A stretch of 64,000 nt of DNA from NCBI GenBank assembly GCA_025345505.1, contig JANVCC010000018.1, forward strand, positions 61,160,232 through 61,224,231, in the 5' to 3' direction. A program made the translations under genes and the position numbers. Positions 13,323-25,908 of the stretch are shown piece by piece. Positions within the stretch are counted from its first letter, which is position 1. Every line of letters starts with the position of its first letter. The DNA is from Todiramphus chloris collaris. Taxonomy: Eukaryota; Chordata; Aves; Coraciiformes; Alcedinidae. Below the pieces are notes generated by a model. The model did no database searches. It saw only the letters and a program-made list of their open reading frames with translations, and had not been told where the DNA came from.

Positions 13323-15608
13323 GCCTGGGCATTGCTCCTTGTATCTCTTCCAAAGACAGTGAAATCCACAGGGAAGCCACATTGTAATTTGCACATCATT
13401 TACCCGACAACTTCTAATTTTTTCGAGCTTGTCTTCTGCCTGTGTTTGTGAGATTTATTCACAAGGAAGAATATTTCTGAACCCATTGATTAATAACTCA
13501 TATTAAAGGGACAAATTTATGTAAAAGAGAGATAGAAAAACATCATCTGCATGTGCTCTGCTCTAATATCCTACTTGTGCAAATTTTTTTTCATAACTAA
13601 TAATGAATCATAACTTATATATCCCTGAAAAATTCTAGGACTCCTAACCAATATAAATTCAGACTTACTATAAGTAAGGCAAAAAAGCCCAAATAGTTCT
13701 CAGTTTAGCAACAACCTTGGAAAACCCAGTATGATGTCTCCATCAACGGATAAAGTAGAAAGCCTACTTTTGTATGTCAGCCCTGCATAAAAGTCCCCGT
13801 CTGAAGATGAGAAGCAACATGTCATTCTGTGAAACTGATCTCACACAACACATTCCAGGTCTCTCGTTACAGTTATCTTTAATTAATATTTTCATTAAAG
13901 TGTATCAAATTAATGTAATTAGCTCTATAATAAATCTCCTGTGGACTACAACAGAGCCAGAACACCACAATAATGATGAGGAACTAGCATAACAATAGCA
14001 ACCAAAACTCTGCAGAACTTACTAAATCTCCTGACATGTCCCAGTCTGCCCTGTTTGATTAATACAATTGCTCATGTGATTCATCTTGTCAAGAAAGGGC
14101 AAGGAATCTTTCAACAAGTTTGTTTTACACTCCAGTAATGTGGAGCTCTACATCTATTATCTCAATGTATTTGAGTGGTATTTGTTCTGTTCTCAAATAA
14201 AAACTATTTTCTATTTAGACATTTTCTCTTTTCTAAGCTAATTGCTATACTGTGCTTATTGCCATGTTAGGAACCTCTTCATTTGACTTCAGTGTGACAA
14301 GTGAGCCACAAAAGTTCTTACCATCATAAGAAATTGAGAATCTGGATGCAGAACTATAAATAGGTCTTTGGAAATTGTCAAAATGTGGCATTCTGACACT
14401 TCTGTGTTGTAACATAATTATTTGTAGTAGGTATACACTAAAAATATACCTACATGAAGCATCTGAAGGATATCACACATCTCTATGGTGAACAGTCTGC
14501 ATATCTTCTTACACTTCATTATAAGGTGTAGATTAATTTAATTTTCCAATTCTTGGCCACCTTCTGGCAGAAATTATCTTGTGTTTGGTGTTGAATTTAA
14601 GGAGTGTTTTTTGTTTGTAGCACTGTTAGGGGATGCAGCTGATCAGAAGCTGTAAAAATGTTTCTTTTCTCTTTAGCAACCAAAACTGGCTCAGCATTCA
14701 ATATAGTGGAAGTGAATGAGTATGTTTCAATTCATATGTTCTCTGTATGTATATAGTCTGCTATAATTTTAATTTAACATAGTCATATGTTGGAATCCTG
14801 TCACATTCATATCAGCAACAATTGAGATTTTGTTATAAAGTTACTTGGCTTACTTACATTTTCTATCCCAGTTTTTACAGTGAGATTTTAGCAATGGAAT
14901 ATTTGAGCCTTCCAACTGTGACTGCATATTCTAGTTATATTTATAAATCACAAGGTTTACTTGTTTGTACAAGATTCTGTGTAAATAGTGTTTTCTGAAA
15001 TAATCAACAGATTATTTGGATGCTGATTTTCTGAAGTGTTTCAGTTTGATTAACTCAGAATACTCTAAATGTGTTGCTCAAGCCTCTCGATACAGGTGTA
15101 TGACAAACTTTTTTCTTCATTTTTCTAGTACAAATGATTATAACACAGTAGCAGCAGGACTATGGACATATTACATAGGAAAAAGAGAATTCAGTGAATA
15201 TTTGATGTCAGACTTGACGCTAACAGTCATAGACTTACTAGTTCTTAATGAGACTTTTAGTATTAGAGCTGTAAAAATCCTTTAAGTCCTACATACCATA
15301 TTTGTGGTCCTTGCACAGCTGTGTTTGTCATCTTGAAGAATCTTTAGTTATACTACATTTGTAAACTCTTACATGGCTCCAAATTAGTTCATTGACACAG
15401 AGAAATCTTCTGTGCTGAATATATAGTGGTATCTCCTTTGTTTGCCAGAGACAGAAACAATACAATATAGACAATGTCATTCCATAATACAAAAATGCAT
15501 TTTGTAATTTTCAAGTTAATATTTTTTAGTGCGTTATTCTATGAGATGCTCTTATTTCTTTAGGGTAAGGTTCTTATTCTCACCTGCAATATTATTTGTA
15601 ACTGAAGA

Positions 15609-15672
15609 GCAGATCCAAAGCCTATTAGAATACAAAGGAAGTCTCTCTTCAACTTCAGTAAACTGAATTAAG
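15609..15672. repeat. old amniote interspersed repeat tail
   Basis: The segment reads GATCCAAAGCCTATTAGAAT, then GGAAGTCTCTCTTCAACTTC and AGTAAACTG. This resembles the self-complementary block common in turtle, crocodile and bird genomes, roughly GATCCAAAGCCCATTGAAGT then CAATGG with its inverse. That block occurs at the 3' ends of ancient SINE or LINE families. The copy is highly diverged and the family cannot be fixed by eye. Confidence 0.5.
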
Positions 15673-17643
15673 TCTCTTGTCTGAGCATTTCTCACAGGTT
15701 CCTGGTAGGGAAAAAGTGCCTACTCAGTGTTTATATTGCATCTTACTAATAGTTGTCATTTGTAAATGGCATGTAAATATTGTCATTTACCATATTTGCA
15801 GAACCTAGTAATAATATTTCATTCTAGACACACCTATTTCATTTGCCATGTGTGACTGCATTAACACTGATGGTTGCCACATAACATTGTTATATTTCCG
15901 TGTAAGAAGTGTAAAGAGTGCCCACACAAAACTGAATGGGCCTATTGTGTGGGCATGTAAGGTCTTACCAGCTTTGCTGTACATTCTTATTTAGGTCACA
16001 TTTCAGTATCACTGTTTATTTGAAGTAATACTTGCAGAAGGCCATAAGGATTTCTATTCTGTCTCATAAGTACTTGGCAGGGTTTTAAGTGTTGCATGTA
16101 TGTTTGTATGCCTTGCCTTAAATAGGAAAAAGATTTTTACCTAGTATGGGTGCATGGTCTCACATTTTATCAGAATTAATAATGTCAGTCTTTTGCATTT
16201 CTCTGTTTCTGTGTGCTTGACAGTTCTTTGAGAATGTGCATATTTTGTGCACATTTGCTAGCTGCTTAATGCAAACATCAGGGCTGTTACCCTCATATAT
16301 GCCTAGATACATTCAAATGTGAGCTAGTACTGTGGATTCTTGTTCTGTGTAACAAATACTTCTTCATGGAAATCAGACATGTCAGATGTCCATGCCTCCA
16401 TCTCCTTCAAGCTTTTATTAGCTATAACATTTAATAATTTATCCTCTTTTTGGCTTTTATGAAAACATTCTCCCATATTTTCTCTGAGACTTCAATTTGT
16501 GTTCAATATTGTTACCATCATATTTTGTTAGCTATGGAAGTCAGTTTTTACTCACCTAACCTGGCTTGTAGCTTCCTGAGACAGGTTAGATTCAAGGGTA
16601 AACAGATCAGCTAATCAGTAGTGTAATGTAATTTTAAAAATCTAAATTAAAGATAGACCCTTCTAAGGTTCAACAGGTATAATCTTCACAGATGACAAGT
16701 AATCATGTTCCCTAAATTTGAACATCCTCAGTCTGGTTTTCCTAATTTTAAACACCTGAGACTTACATTTCCAAATTACTTGTATTATTTAGGAAGTTAT
16801 ATGTTAAAAAAAATTGTCCCCATTGAATTGTACACAAGAAGAAAATATGTAGTATTCTTAAATGAGTGCCCATCAGCTGAATTGAGGCCATGAGAATGTA
16901 ACAAACACAAATTCATAACCAATTTTAAAAAATAAGCTTGAGGTAATTGTAAAGCTAATGTATATCTCATCCTCCTTGGTGCATACTTACATCGTTATGA
17001 AACAAGTATAAATTAGGAAGTGTAACCCAGGAATGCTGTGGGAACAGGAGGGACCAAACAATGGTTAAGTTTCAGCACCCTCACTTACCTGATAAATCAA
17101 ACAAAGGTCCAGTGGGAAAAAGACAGTGGGTTGTGAAATTGGACTTTTCTCAGAATACAGACTCACAAGAGAGTTTGGGGGTATTTATTTTTTTTTTCAC
17201 TGAAGTAAACTGACCTTTTTTTTTTTTTCCTCATTTTTAAATTCTTGATAGTACAATCTTAAGGTGTTGGTTTGGTTTTTTTTAACAGAGAAAGGAGGAC
17301 AGATTCCTGCATCATTAAAAGAAAAATAACAAAAACAAAAACTTAAGAAAGAGTATTCTATCTATTATGGATGCAATTCAGCACGACAGCAGTATCTAGG
17401 TTTACCAAACAGCCACTAGAATATCTCCTCATCTTGCATGGAAACCACCTCCAGACAAAACCAAAAGTAATTTAGTAATTTTTGAAGGCTTCGAAGATAT
17501 TTGTTGATAGCAGGATCAAAAATGTAAGGGGGCTTCATAATTCCACAAAGGGAACCTGAGAGTGGACACCTTCAGCTCATAATTCTAGTTTTACTAGCTG
17601 CAGCTCACAAAGCAACAGCTGCATCTACATTGCAAAATACCTC

Positions 17644-17664
17644 CCACACATACATACACACACA
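17644..17664. repeat. short (CA/CATA)n run
   Basis: An imperfect run of ACATACATACACACACAG type, too short to be a strong microsatellite. Confidence 0.7.
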
Positions 17665-19605
17665 GTGTTTGCACACAATACTTATTTTTTTTCTTTAATG
17701 TGTGGGAATAAATTAGAATCTAAGATCTTACTGTAGAGAAAGTGTGTACTGTTTAGTTTAAAGGAGTAAAGATAATACAGCTCCCATAATTTGATCATGC
17801 ATGTTGCAAATGGAAGAGGGAATCCTGCAAAGAGAACCATTGCAGCAAATCCAGGTAGAGTTTTGCTAAAATCATTGGGTCTACCTGATTCTCTTCGTAA
17901 GATTATCTTCCTGCTGTGTTGTCCCATGGTATACATTAATTAGGAAGGAGACTACATAAACGGAATCGCATGCTATGAGTGAGTACAAATGCTTATATAT
18001 TATCATTTTAAAAAAATGTACACAAAAAACTAGAATCTGAAAATACTTGTGTCTAAGTTTTTTTATGTACTCGTATGGGATCTTGTTTGCTGTCTTTATC
18101 ATCTGAAAAACTGGTCTAGAAATTTCCCAAGGGAATAGGATTTATTAATACTACCTGATTTTTTATTCTGGAAACACTTTGAAAATGTATGTTGACATTT
18201 TCTCATCAAAGTCATTAGCCAAGTATTTTTCCAAGAATGACTCCACTCTAATTCAATTTTATTTAATTTGTTCATCCATTGCCGCTATCTAAGCACATAA
18301 TGACTCTAGAGGGTGGTTGGAGTTTTCACTTTTCCTACTATGGTACTCATTACTGTAGGGTAGTTACAAATCCAGTGCAAAATCATGTCTCACAGACTAC
18401 TGTGCTTTTATTTCAGCTAAAGAAATTGTTCTTTTCCTCAAATCTGACAGGCTTCTTCCTTTACAATTAGCAGCAATGGGACAAAGTACATGCAGCCTGC
18501 AATGCTTGTTGGAGAACTCCGTTAATAATATTTTATTAAGACAGTTTTGCTGGTAGAATGTTCCCTAAAGATCTTCCACTGTGAAATTTACGGAGAAGTA
18601 AATAAAGTCTTTAGAATGAGTGGCAGGCAATTCTTCAGGTGCCAGGGAAAACACGTCCTTCTTGATGTCATTAATTCTCTATCATTGTTTTAAGTAACCT
18701 CTAAATAATGTCCATTGTGGATTTAGCCTGAGTGCAATCTGATGAACTCACCCAGTTCAAAGTAGCAGATCAGAGAAGGTTACTATTGATTTGAAAGATC
18801 CTGGCAAACATAAATGATTCATGTTCTGTGATACTTGTCCCACAGTAGATTGAACAAACAGAATGAAATGCACACCTTTCTAAAGGTATAAGTTAACACT
18901 TCTGGCACCACGCTATGTCAATCTATTTGACTGGTAACCTTAAATATACATTAAAGTTACTTTGCTCCTGTCTATTGAAGGAACTTTTGTCCCCTTCATT
19001 GTTTGTGACAGAGTGAAGAGACAGGGTACTTGGACAAAGAAATGGAAAGTCAGATACTGCAGTTTAACCACATCTCTAAGTGACACAAACAGACTTAGTA
19101 ATGAGGTAGGCATAGCTCTGTAGAAACAAGAAAAGTTCCTGCTCTTTTACAGGAAAGAAATAACAGAACAAGGTAGAACAATCTGGGAACACATACATTA
19201 TTCATTGTTTGACTGAGGACAAAGACATCTTTTCCATTAGAAATAAAACAGAGAACTAGAAAGAAATTCCTCCAGAAAAGGATCTGTGTTACACATCACC
19301 ACATTCTTAACTGGAAGGAAAACTTAATTGGAAGAGGCATTGGAGAACTGGTTTCGTTTCATAACATCTCAGACTATAACACTTAGTACAGCAGAGAGTG
19401 ATTCTGTTCTGCCAGCTCAGCCTGAACCAGGCTGAAGTTGATTGCTACTGACCATGCAGAAGTGTGTCTACTCAAAGACAGAGCATCTGTACTGCCCTTC
19501 ATGGTGACCCGAGCTGTCTATGCCATTAGTAGGCAGTCAACATTTTTTTTGGCTATTAAGTAGTACACAATATTTTTTGGCTAAAAGCTTGGAGGTCTTC
19601 ACAAT

Positions 19606-19713
19606 ATCATAGAATGACAGAGTCATTTAGGTTGGCAAGACCTTTAAGGTCATCGAGTCCAGTTGTTAACATTGCCAAATCTACCACTAAACCAGGTCCC
19701 TAAGTGTCACATC
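19606..19713 (-). mobile_element. CR1 LINE 3' end, minus orientation
   Basis: The plus strand begins with ATCATAGAATGACAGAGTCA, then GGTTGGCAAGACCTTTAAGG and TCATCGAGTCCAGTTGTTAA. It continues through CCACTAAACCAGGTCCCTAA and GTGTCACATC. This is the reverse complement of the 3' UTR of a CR1 subfamily whose consensus reads ATGATCTTAAAGGTCTTTTC followed by CAACC. Only the 3' UTR is retained, about 108 bp. An A-rich simple tract follows immediately. Confidence 0.9.
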
Positions 19714-19790
19714 AGAAATAATAATAACAAAAAAAAACCAAAAAACAAACAAATAAACAAACAAACAAAAGATTAACAACAAGAAAAAAT
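19714..19790. repeat. A-rich tract with (AAAC)n and (AAT)n
   Basis: AATAATAATAAC leads into a poly-A run and AAACAAATAAACAAACAAAC-type units. It abuts the 5'-truncated edge of the minus-strand CR1 copy, so it is not that element's 3' tail. Slippage after insertion is a plausible origin. Confidence 0.85.
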
Positions 19791-22700
19791 TATTTATTTA
19801 CCCTGCTTTTCTCCATTTGTTCACTGAGGTCCAAATGCACTGTTTTTGAACAGTCAGGCTATAACTGAAAGGAAATCATGTCCTACATGTGCCCTAATCA
19901 TTTGAAACTAGAAAGAATTGTAATATAATCTTTGCTTCCTTTAAGACCAAATAACATGTAGTGTGAAACACAGTAGCATGAAGGTTTTCAAGAGCCTCTT
20001 TGCTCAATATAATTTTGCATCTCCATCATTTAGAAATGATCTGTCATTGAATGAGTCAGCAAAGATGATAGCAGGTGAATACATAGCTGAAACATCAACT
20101 TCTTGTGGCACACAGATGTTTTACACTGAAATTTGGAACTGAAATAGCATTGATTTCATTAGCAGGTCAGTTTCTCCTAGCAATCATGGGAACTGAGTCT
20201 CATTGACAGGAGCTCTAAATGTCTTTGATCATGACCAGTTTCTGTATCAGAGAAGGAATACTTCTTCTTGCCAAAATACTTTCAGAGAGTCATAGGGGGA
20301 TTTTATTCTCCAGTGAGGGACAGCATAATGTAAATCATTCAGAGTCCATCTTATCCTTTCTGTTCAGCATGTGCTGGGATTCTTAAGGGGACTGTTTAAG
20401 AAGGTAGTTTCAAGTGTAAAGTGTGAGTGATAACCAGCACTGTATTTTTTCTTCTTATCCAGCTTACATCTTGATTGCCTAGCCTAGTGCTTAGGGTCTT
20501 CATTAGAAGTAGCTGACTCAGCACATATGAGTGAGGCTGAAGTGATGTTGGTGCAGTATATGGGGGACAGATGCAGGTGACAAGGTAGACCTAACATTTT
20601 CCGACTTAGGCAGAGCATGTAGTCATTACATGTTCACAAATCATGGATTTTGCTATCTGTGTATGATCAGATATTTATGGCTTCTCTCTTGATACGTTGA
20701 TGTGATTCTTATTTTGCTACTCCAAGGCTATACTCTAAGGCCGATTTTAGTAGTGAAAGAAATGTAGAAGGCTATGAATTTATTCTTTGCCATAAATTTG
20801 TTTTGAAGTTCACATAACTTCAAGTTATTTTAGCAAGATTGAATTCCTAGGTCTTCATATTGATCTTTTTTCACGTAAACTTATTGGGTCCACTGTCTAT
20901 AGATTTTAAACAAGAAAACAACTCTAATTTACACTAAGTGATTATTTGAATTCTGGTTTAAGTATGAGATTTGTCTTTGGATGTCTGAAGCTTATCTGAT
21001 TTTTCCAGTGATTAAGGTGGAACTTTTAGCATTATTTCTATTGCTTTTTTTTTTTTTCTTCTTTTTAGCTTCTTTTTTTTTTTTTTTTTCTAACAAGGAC
21101 AAATAATTAGTTCCATGTAGCATGAACAATCACAACCACTGAATTTAAGGAATTGCACCATGAAGATTATGATTGAAATTGGTGTTCAACAGTGGCAGTG
21201 CTACATCTTCAGATTTTCTTAAATTGGAATTTCTGAATCTCAAATTATATATTTCACCGCACAAATTAATTAAACTGGTAATTAAGTGAAATATTGTAAC
21301 TGGACAAAATTTATATAACTAGTAGACATATTTCTGAAGCTAAATTATTGTGATGACAAAAGAACAAAAAAAGGTCAAAAATTACAAGAAAGAAAGTTAA
21401 AGGTTTTTAAGTTGCCTTTGCCTTTTGTTCATCTCTGTCCATTTGTTTTTTGAGGCCAATATTTCTATGTCTGCAGTAGAGATTGCCTTAGGTTTGCTGT
21501 GTTTCTTCACAGAGTCATCATCTACTTTCCAGCAGCTACAGCTGACTGCCAATCATATATTCTGAGAAATGCAGGGAGTTCCTCTTTTCCAGTTCTCTTC
21601 TAAGAACTACCTCCTCTTTTACTTCCTTTCATGTAGAATTTATGATGATTCTGCAGCAGCCTCAAATTTGCCCACATTCCTGTTTCCCATTTTCTGTGTC
21701 AAATACCAACCTTATCTACTTTGTAATAGTCAGTACATGTTCTTATTACTGTATTGAGTTTTTCCTCTCTGTTAGACTGGTATTCTCAAGTTCATCAAAC
21801 TTCAACATATATTGTGCTTAAGCTTTTGACCCAGCTCCTTCCTTTTGTTTGGCAGCATTTCACCTTCACACTAAGAATTGTTCACATTTTTTCCATATCT
21901 TCACTATTTGTACTAAATTTTCTTTCTCAGTATTTTCTTCTTTCTCCTTTTTTTTTTGATCTATTCTGCATTCCACATCAGTAAGATGTTATGTCTGTGT
22001 ATTTTGCAATGTAACAAGTTGATGTTGGGTGTTTCAAGCAGAATGTGGGGAGTTTCATCTGCTGGTTTTCCATGTTTCTTACCATTTTAAGTATCGTAGC
22101 AGAAAGTTCCTAAAGTTTGGCTTACAGCAGCCTGTCTCTCAACCCTGAGTAGGGCTAGGATTAGTGCCAGGAAAACTTTTAGTTTCCACATCCATATCTA
22201 CTTTCGTGTAGCTTTCTTTAAAGTTGATGACAGCAGCAGTTGATAATTACCTAATTATTCAGCCCAGTTTTTTTGTGTAACCAGAAAGGAATGGCTTCGA
22301 GATTTGTACTTGCTGACAATTTACCCTCTTTCCCGAGAGGGTGTTTTAGAGATGCCAATAATATAAATGAAGCATGGACTGTAGCAGAGAAAGTGCTTAA
22401 GAAGTTGGTTGTACCTTTTCATATTTGGCTTAGTGATTAATGTATTTCTCTCAAGGGTCTCACAAATAGGTCGTATTCATCTGTCTTCCATTCTGTTGCA
22501 GCTGTGTGTTGACAGTGGGGGTGAAAGTTCTGTAAATAAACTGGTTTTATGGTGCACTTGTATGTCTGATGACAGAAATGTCATGTAAATCCAGACACAA
22601 ATATTGTTCACAAAAAATAATTTCAATAAATAAATGAAATACATGAATGAACTGTCATGGTAACTCCAAACAGTCAAAGGTAAAATAGTGACTTAACAAG

Positions 22701-23257
22701 AGGACTTCTTTTCCCCAGAATAAAAAAGAAGAAGAGTTCCCTTCCCCCAAGCACCAAATTAGGCACTGACGAGGAGTCTGTGACTTCATGGATATTGAAA
22801 AGATTATTGAAGCATAACTGAAGATAGAAATTGCTCTGTTTTTTAGAGTTTGACTTCCCTGTTTTAGAATTCTGTAACATGTTAAAGAAAGAAAGGGAAA
22901 TGTAATGCTTGGGTTCCCCCCATGTTGTAAAGTAAAAATAAAGTTGAGGCAGTTTCCAAGGACTGAACTACACTCCAGTAATGTGAAACCCCTTTTTTAC
23001 GAACCCTTGTGGAGAGAAATGGTGATGGACAATGCCATCCTAGTATTTCAGAGAAAAGCTTGTCAAGTAATATATCCATGCTAGCCACATTCCTGAAGGT
23101 CAGGCAACCAGGCCAGCCAGAAGGTGGCCAAATTTGTCTGGTTGCAGTAGGGTTTGTTGACTACTACTGTGTAAATACATTTGGATTCTGGTTTGGAAAA
23201 AGCAATGGAGGGGGAGAGAAGTGATAAGGGAGACAGGGAAGGATTCAACAGAGATCC
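19791..23257. other. unique non-coding DNA
   Basis: No supported gene. There is a T-rich tract at about 21.05-21.09 kb and a small hairpin at 22.32-22.34 kb with ACCCTCT/AGAGGGT arms. Several 60-76 codon open frames at 21.5-23.2 kb on both strands show no domain features. Confidence 0.65.
21045..21090. repeat. T-rich tract
   Basis: Two poly-T runs separated by CTTCTTTTTAGCTTC. The tract resembles a splice-acceptor polypyrimidine region, but no exon-like sequence follows. Confidence 0.85.
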
Positions 23258-23600
23258 ATGAAGTTTCAAAAGCTATGGAAATTCTTTATTTTTAATAACA
23301 CAGGAATTAGGGAACAAGAAAACATCAGGCCATGGTTAAGCAAAAACGGAAGTACTTTTTCACACAATGCATAATTAAATTTTGGAACTCATTTCCAAGG
23401 ATGTTGAGGAGGCCAAAAACATAAATGAGTTCAAAAAGGGACGAGGCAAATTCATGCTGAATAGTTCTATTAAATGCTGCTAAACAAGATGACCCAGCTG
23501 CAATCTGCTCAGGAAATTCCAGTACTACTGAATTCCAGAACTGGCATGGCTACCTATTGGGTGAGGTTTACTCTCCCTGTTCCCAATTTCTTATGGCCTT
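23258..23600 (+). mobile_element. ancient CR1-type LINE fragment
   Basis: The segment resembles the ORF2 C-terminal and 3' region of an old CR1 type common in turtles and crocodilians. Visible blocks include TTTAATAACACAGGAATTAG, GGAAGTACTTTTTCACACAA followed by TGCATAATTAAATTTTGGAA, CATTTCCAAGGATGTTGAGG, and GAGTTCAAAAAGGGACGAGG followed by CAAATTCATG. Together they correspond to a degraded version of the RKYF-type and LWNSLP-type motif pair with an EFKKxLDKFM-type end. Frameshifts and stops break the frame. Matching becomes uncertain after about 23.50 kb, so the right boundary is approximate. This copy is much more diverged than the avian CR1 copies elsewhere in the window. Confidence 0.75.
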
Positions 23601-24253
23601 TACTTAAATATCTATTGCTAGTCATTGTTAAAATAGGTTACAAAGCAAAAGGATATCTAACCTGATCACATTTGATTTTATTTTTGTTGATTGTGAACAT
23701 AATCCGACTCAGATACTGCTATACCTTCAGATGCAGACACAGGAAGGGCTGAACTGCCATGCAGAACAATTGTAAGCTTTAGGGACCCCCAAACATGCCT
23801 GCCCTGTTAGCTTTGTCCTAAACTCCCACGCGTAGCAGCCCTGGTACCATCATGTTCTTCCCTTAGCTAAACCCAGTGTCCGAAGGAACATGCTGAGAAC
23901 AACTTTTATTCTTCTAAAGTCTTTCTTGGTTTTAGTTTTCTTTACAGAGGCAGCCCAGAAGAATATGCTAATATCCTATGACTATGCACATATCTGCTTG
24001 GGTCAACACTTTACACACATGGCATTATTTCAAGAATTTTCTGTAACTGTTGGGGTTTTTTTTTTTTAACAAAAGGCAAACTTTAAAAAACTTTCCCCTT
24101 CTTATTTTTTATGTGAAGAAAGTGGACAAAAGTAGAAAAAGGCAAGGGATTAGTTGTTAGTTTGCAGGACTTTATACAATGACATGCTGTAGATAGTCAC
24201 CAAATGTTCTAAATGTTCTAATGCTAAATAGTTCATTTTATGTAACATGAAAT

Positions 24254-24280
24254 TAAAAAAAAAAAAAAAAGAAAAAGAAG
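24254..24280. repeat. poly-A tract
   Basis: A run of A residues followed by GAAAAAGAAG. No transposon body was recognised upstream, so it cannot be assigned as a retroposon tail. Confidence 0.85.
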
Positions 24281-25793
24281 TTTCAAGGGAGTTTTCAATG
24301 CAAATAAGTAATTTTCACACAGCACAACTTCCCACTGTTATATCTTTAAGAAAAATTTTAACTGGAAAAGGTCCATTTCCTTTGAGTCTTCATGAGAAAA
24401 ACTAAAAAGTAAACATTTTTTGTCACAGGTGGGGACCAAAGTAGTTTCGGCTCTTCTCAAAGGCTCCATTCTCAGAGGAGTGCTGTAATTCAACTGTCCA
24501 GATAGAGAAATCAAGGCAAACTCCCACCTTTGTTTGAAGCCTGATTATTTTACTTAATAGGAACTCCTCACATGCAGATATATTTAGATCTGGCGTAAGC
24601 AGTTGCAATTCCTTGGAACTCTATGGAGTTTCAGCTGCTTGGAGGTTCTGAGCCTGAGCCATAAGTACCCTCCCCCATAGCCTACCCTTGCCTTACAAAA
24701 ACTCATTAACTCTTCAGTCACTAGATTTACAAAGAAGAGACCAGCTAAATATAATATTTGTGCAAAATACTGTGTAACCATTATTTCCAAATAGAAAAGG
24801 AGACTACTGTAAAGAGACATTATTAAGTGTAGTTGATGCTTTCCAGTATTTTTTTCAAAATCACAATTTTGTCCAATGGTGCATTTCACACAAGAAGTGT
24901 TCTAGGAAAAAAAAATCTTCTATTCTGGAAAAAAAAAGTATTGCCCATAAAGATATTTTTAATTGTTCAGGACTTTATTTCTCTTCCCTAATTGCTACCC
25001 TTTGCCATTTTGCTATCTGGAAAAGACAGGAGAAGAAAGTGTGATAAACCAAGAAAAATTATTGAAATAATGGTCTCGTGTGCACATGTTTGGAAGAAGA
25101 AGGGAAAAATTTTATTTTCTGTTACTTTAAATTTATGAAAGAAATACCAGTAGCACTTCTTTAAAAAAATATTTTTTAAATTGAGACAATATTTTAGTCT
25201 TTTCTCAATGAGGAACAAGTAACAAAACAGAGAGGTGATAGATCAAAAGATACAAACCACATTTTGATATGAAATTACTTTCTTCAAGAAAAGTATTTCA
25301 AAACTTTTGTTTGGGCGACAAGGAATAATTTTAACCATTTAAATCGTCTTCATTTGTAATTTGTTGGCGGAATAGAAGGAAAAATCTTAATAGGTTAACA
25401 AGCTCTGAATGTTCAGTTGCTCACACAGCTTGTTTTTCTGTTCATGAATTAATTTTGAAGTATTACATTTTATTAAATTGTTATGATATTTAACAATTCA
25501 ACAGATTTCTATAGTGATGAAACCAAGTGTAATACTTCGTGCTACTGGAGCAGAACCAGAAAGACAAAGATCCAAAATAGAAAACAGTACCACTTGGTTA
25601 CAGTTCTTTAACTATCAAAGTTTAGTGTGGCACTTCCTGATAAAATTTTCATAATATCAAAAAAATCCTGGACGTTACACTAAACATACTTATTTACATA
25701 CTGAACTAAATGGCAGCATTGATTGTGGTTTTATCTCAATTATATCACATTAAAAAATCTGTGTGTTTTCTGTATTACTTTATAGATTTGCCA

Positions 25794-25821
25794 AATGGCA
25801 ATATTTATAAATATTGCCATT
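25794..25821. repeat. 28-bp perfect palindrome
   Basis: The sequence is an exact self-reverse-complement centred on TTTATAAA. Its left half is AATGGCAATATTTA and its right half is TAAATATTGCCATT. The flanks CAAA and GAATATTTG extend a looser symmetry. There is no spacer, so it is a cruciform-capable AT-rich palindrome. No transposon termini or target duplications are evident. Confidence 0.92.
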
Positions 25822-25868
25822 GAATATTTGTCATATTCAAAACTCAAATGGGATGTTGTATATCTGTT

Positions 25869-25908
25869 AAAAAAAAAAAAAAAAGACGGTGTGTGTATGT
25901 ATGTGTAT
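25869..25908. repeat. poly-A followed by (GT/GTAT)n
   Basis: About sixteen A residues, then GACG, then GTGTGTGTATGTATGTGTAT. Simple-sequence DNA about 50 bp downstream of the 28-bp palindrome. Confidence 0.85.

Larger units (their letters stand above)
12707..19605. other. unique AT-rich non-coding DNA
   Basis: About 6.9 kb with no supported gene. It holds a 14-bp palindrome inside a TGTATG-rich run near 13.31 kb, a 9-bp-arm inverted repeat near 14.43 kb, an old repeat tail near 15.64 kb, a minus-strand recursive-splice-like motif near 17.09 kb and a short CA-rich run near 17.65 kb. No exon with convincing splice sites was found. Confidence 0.65.
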
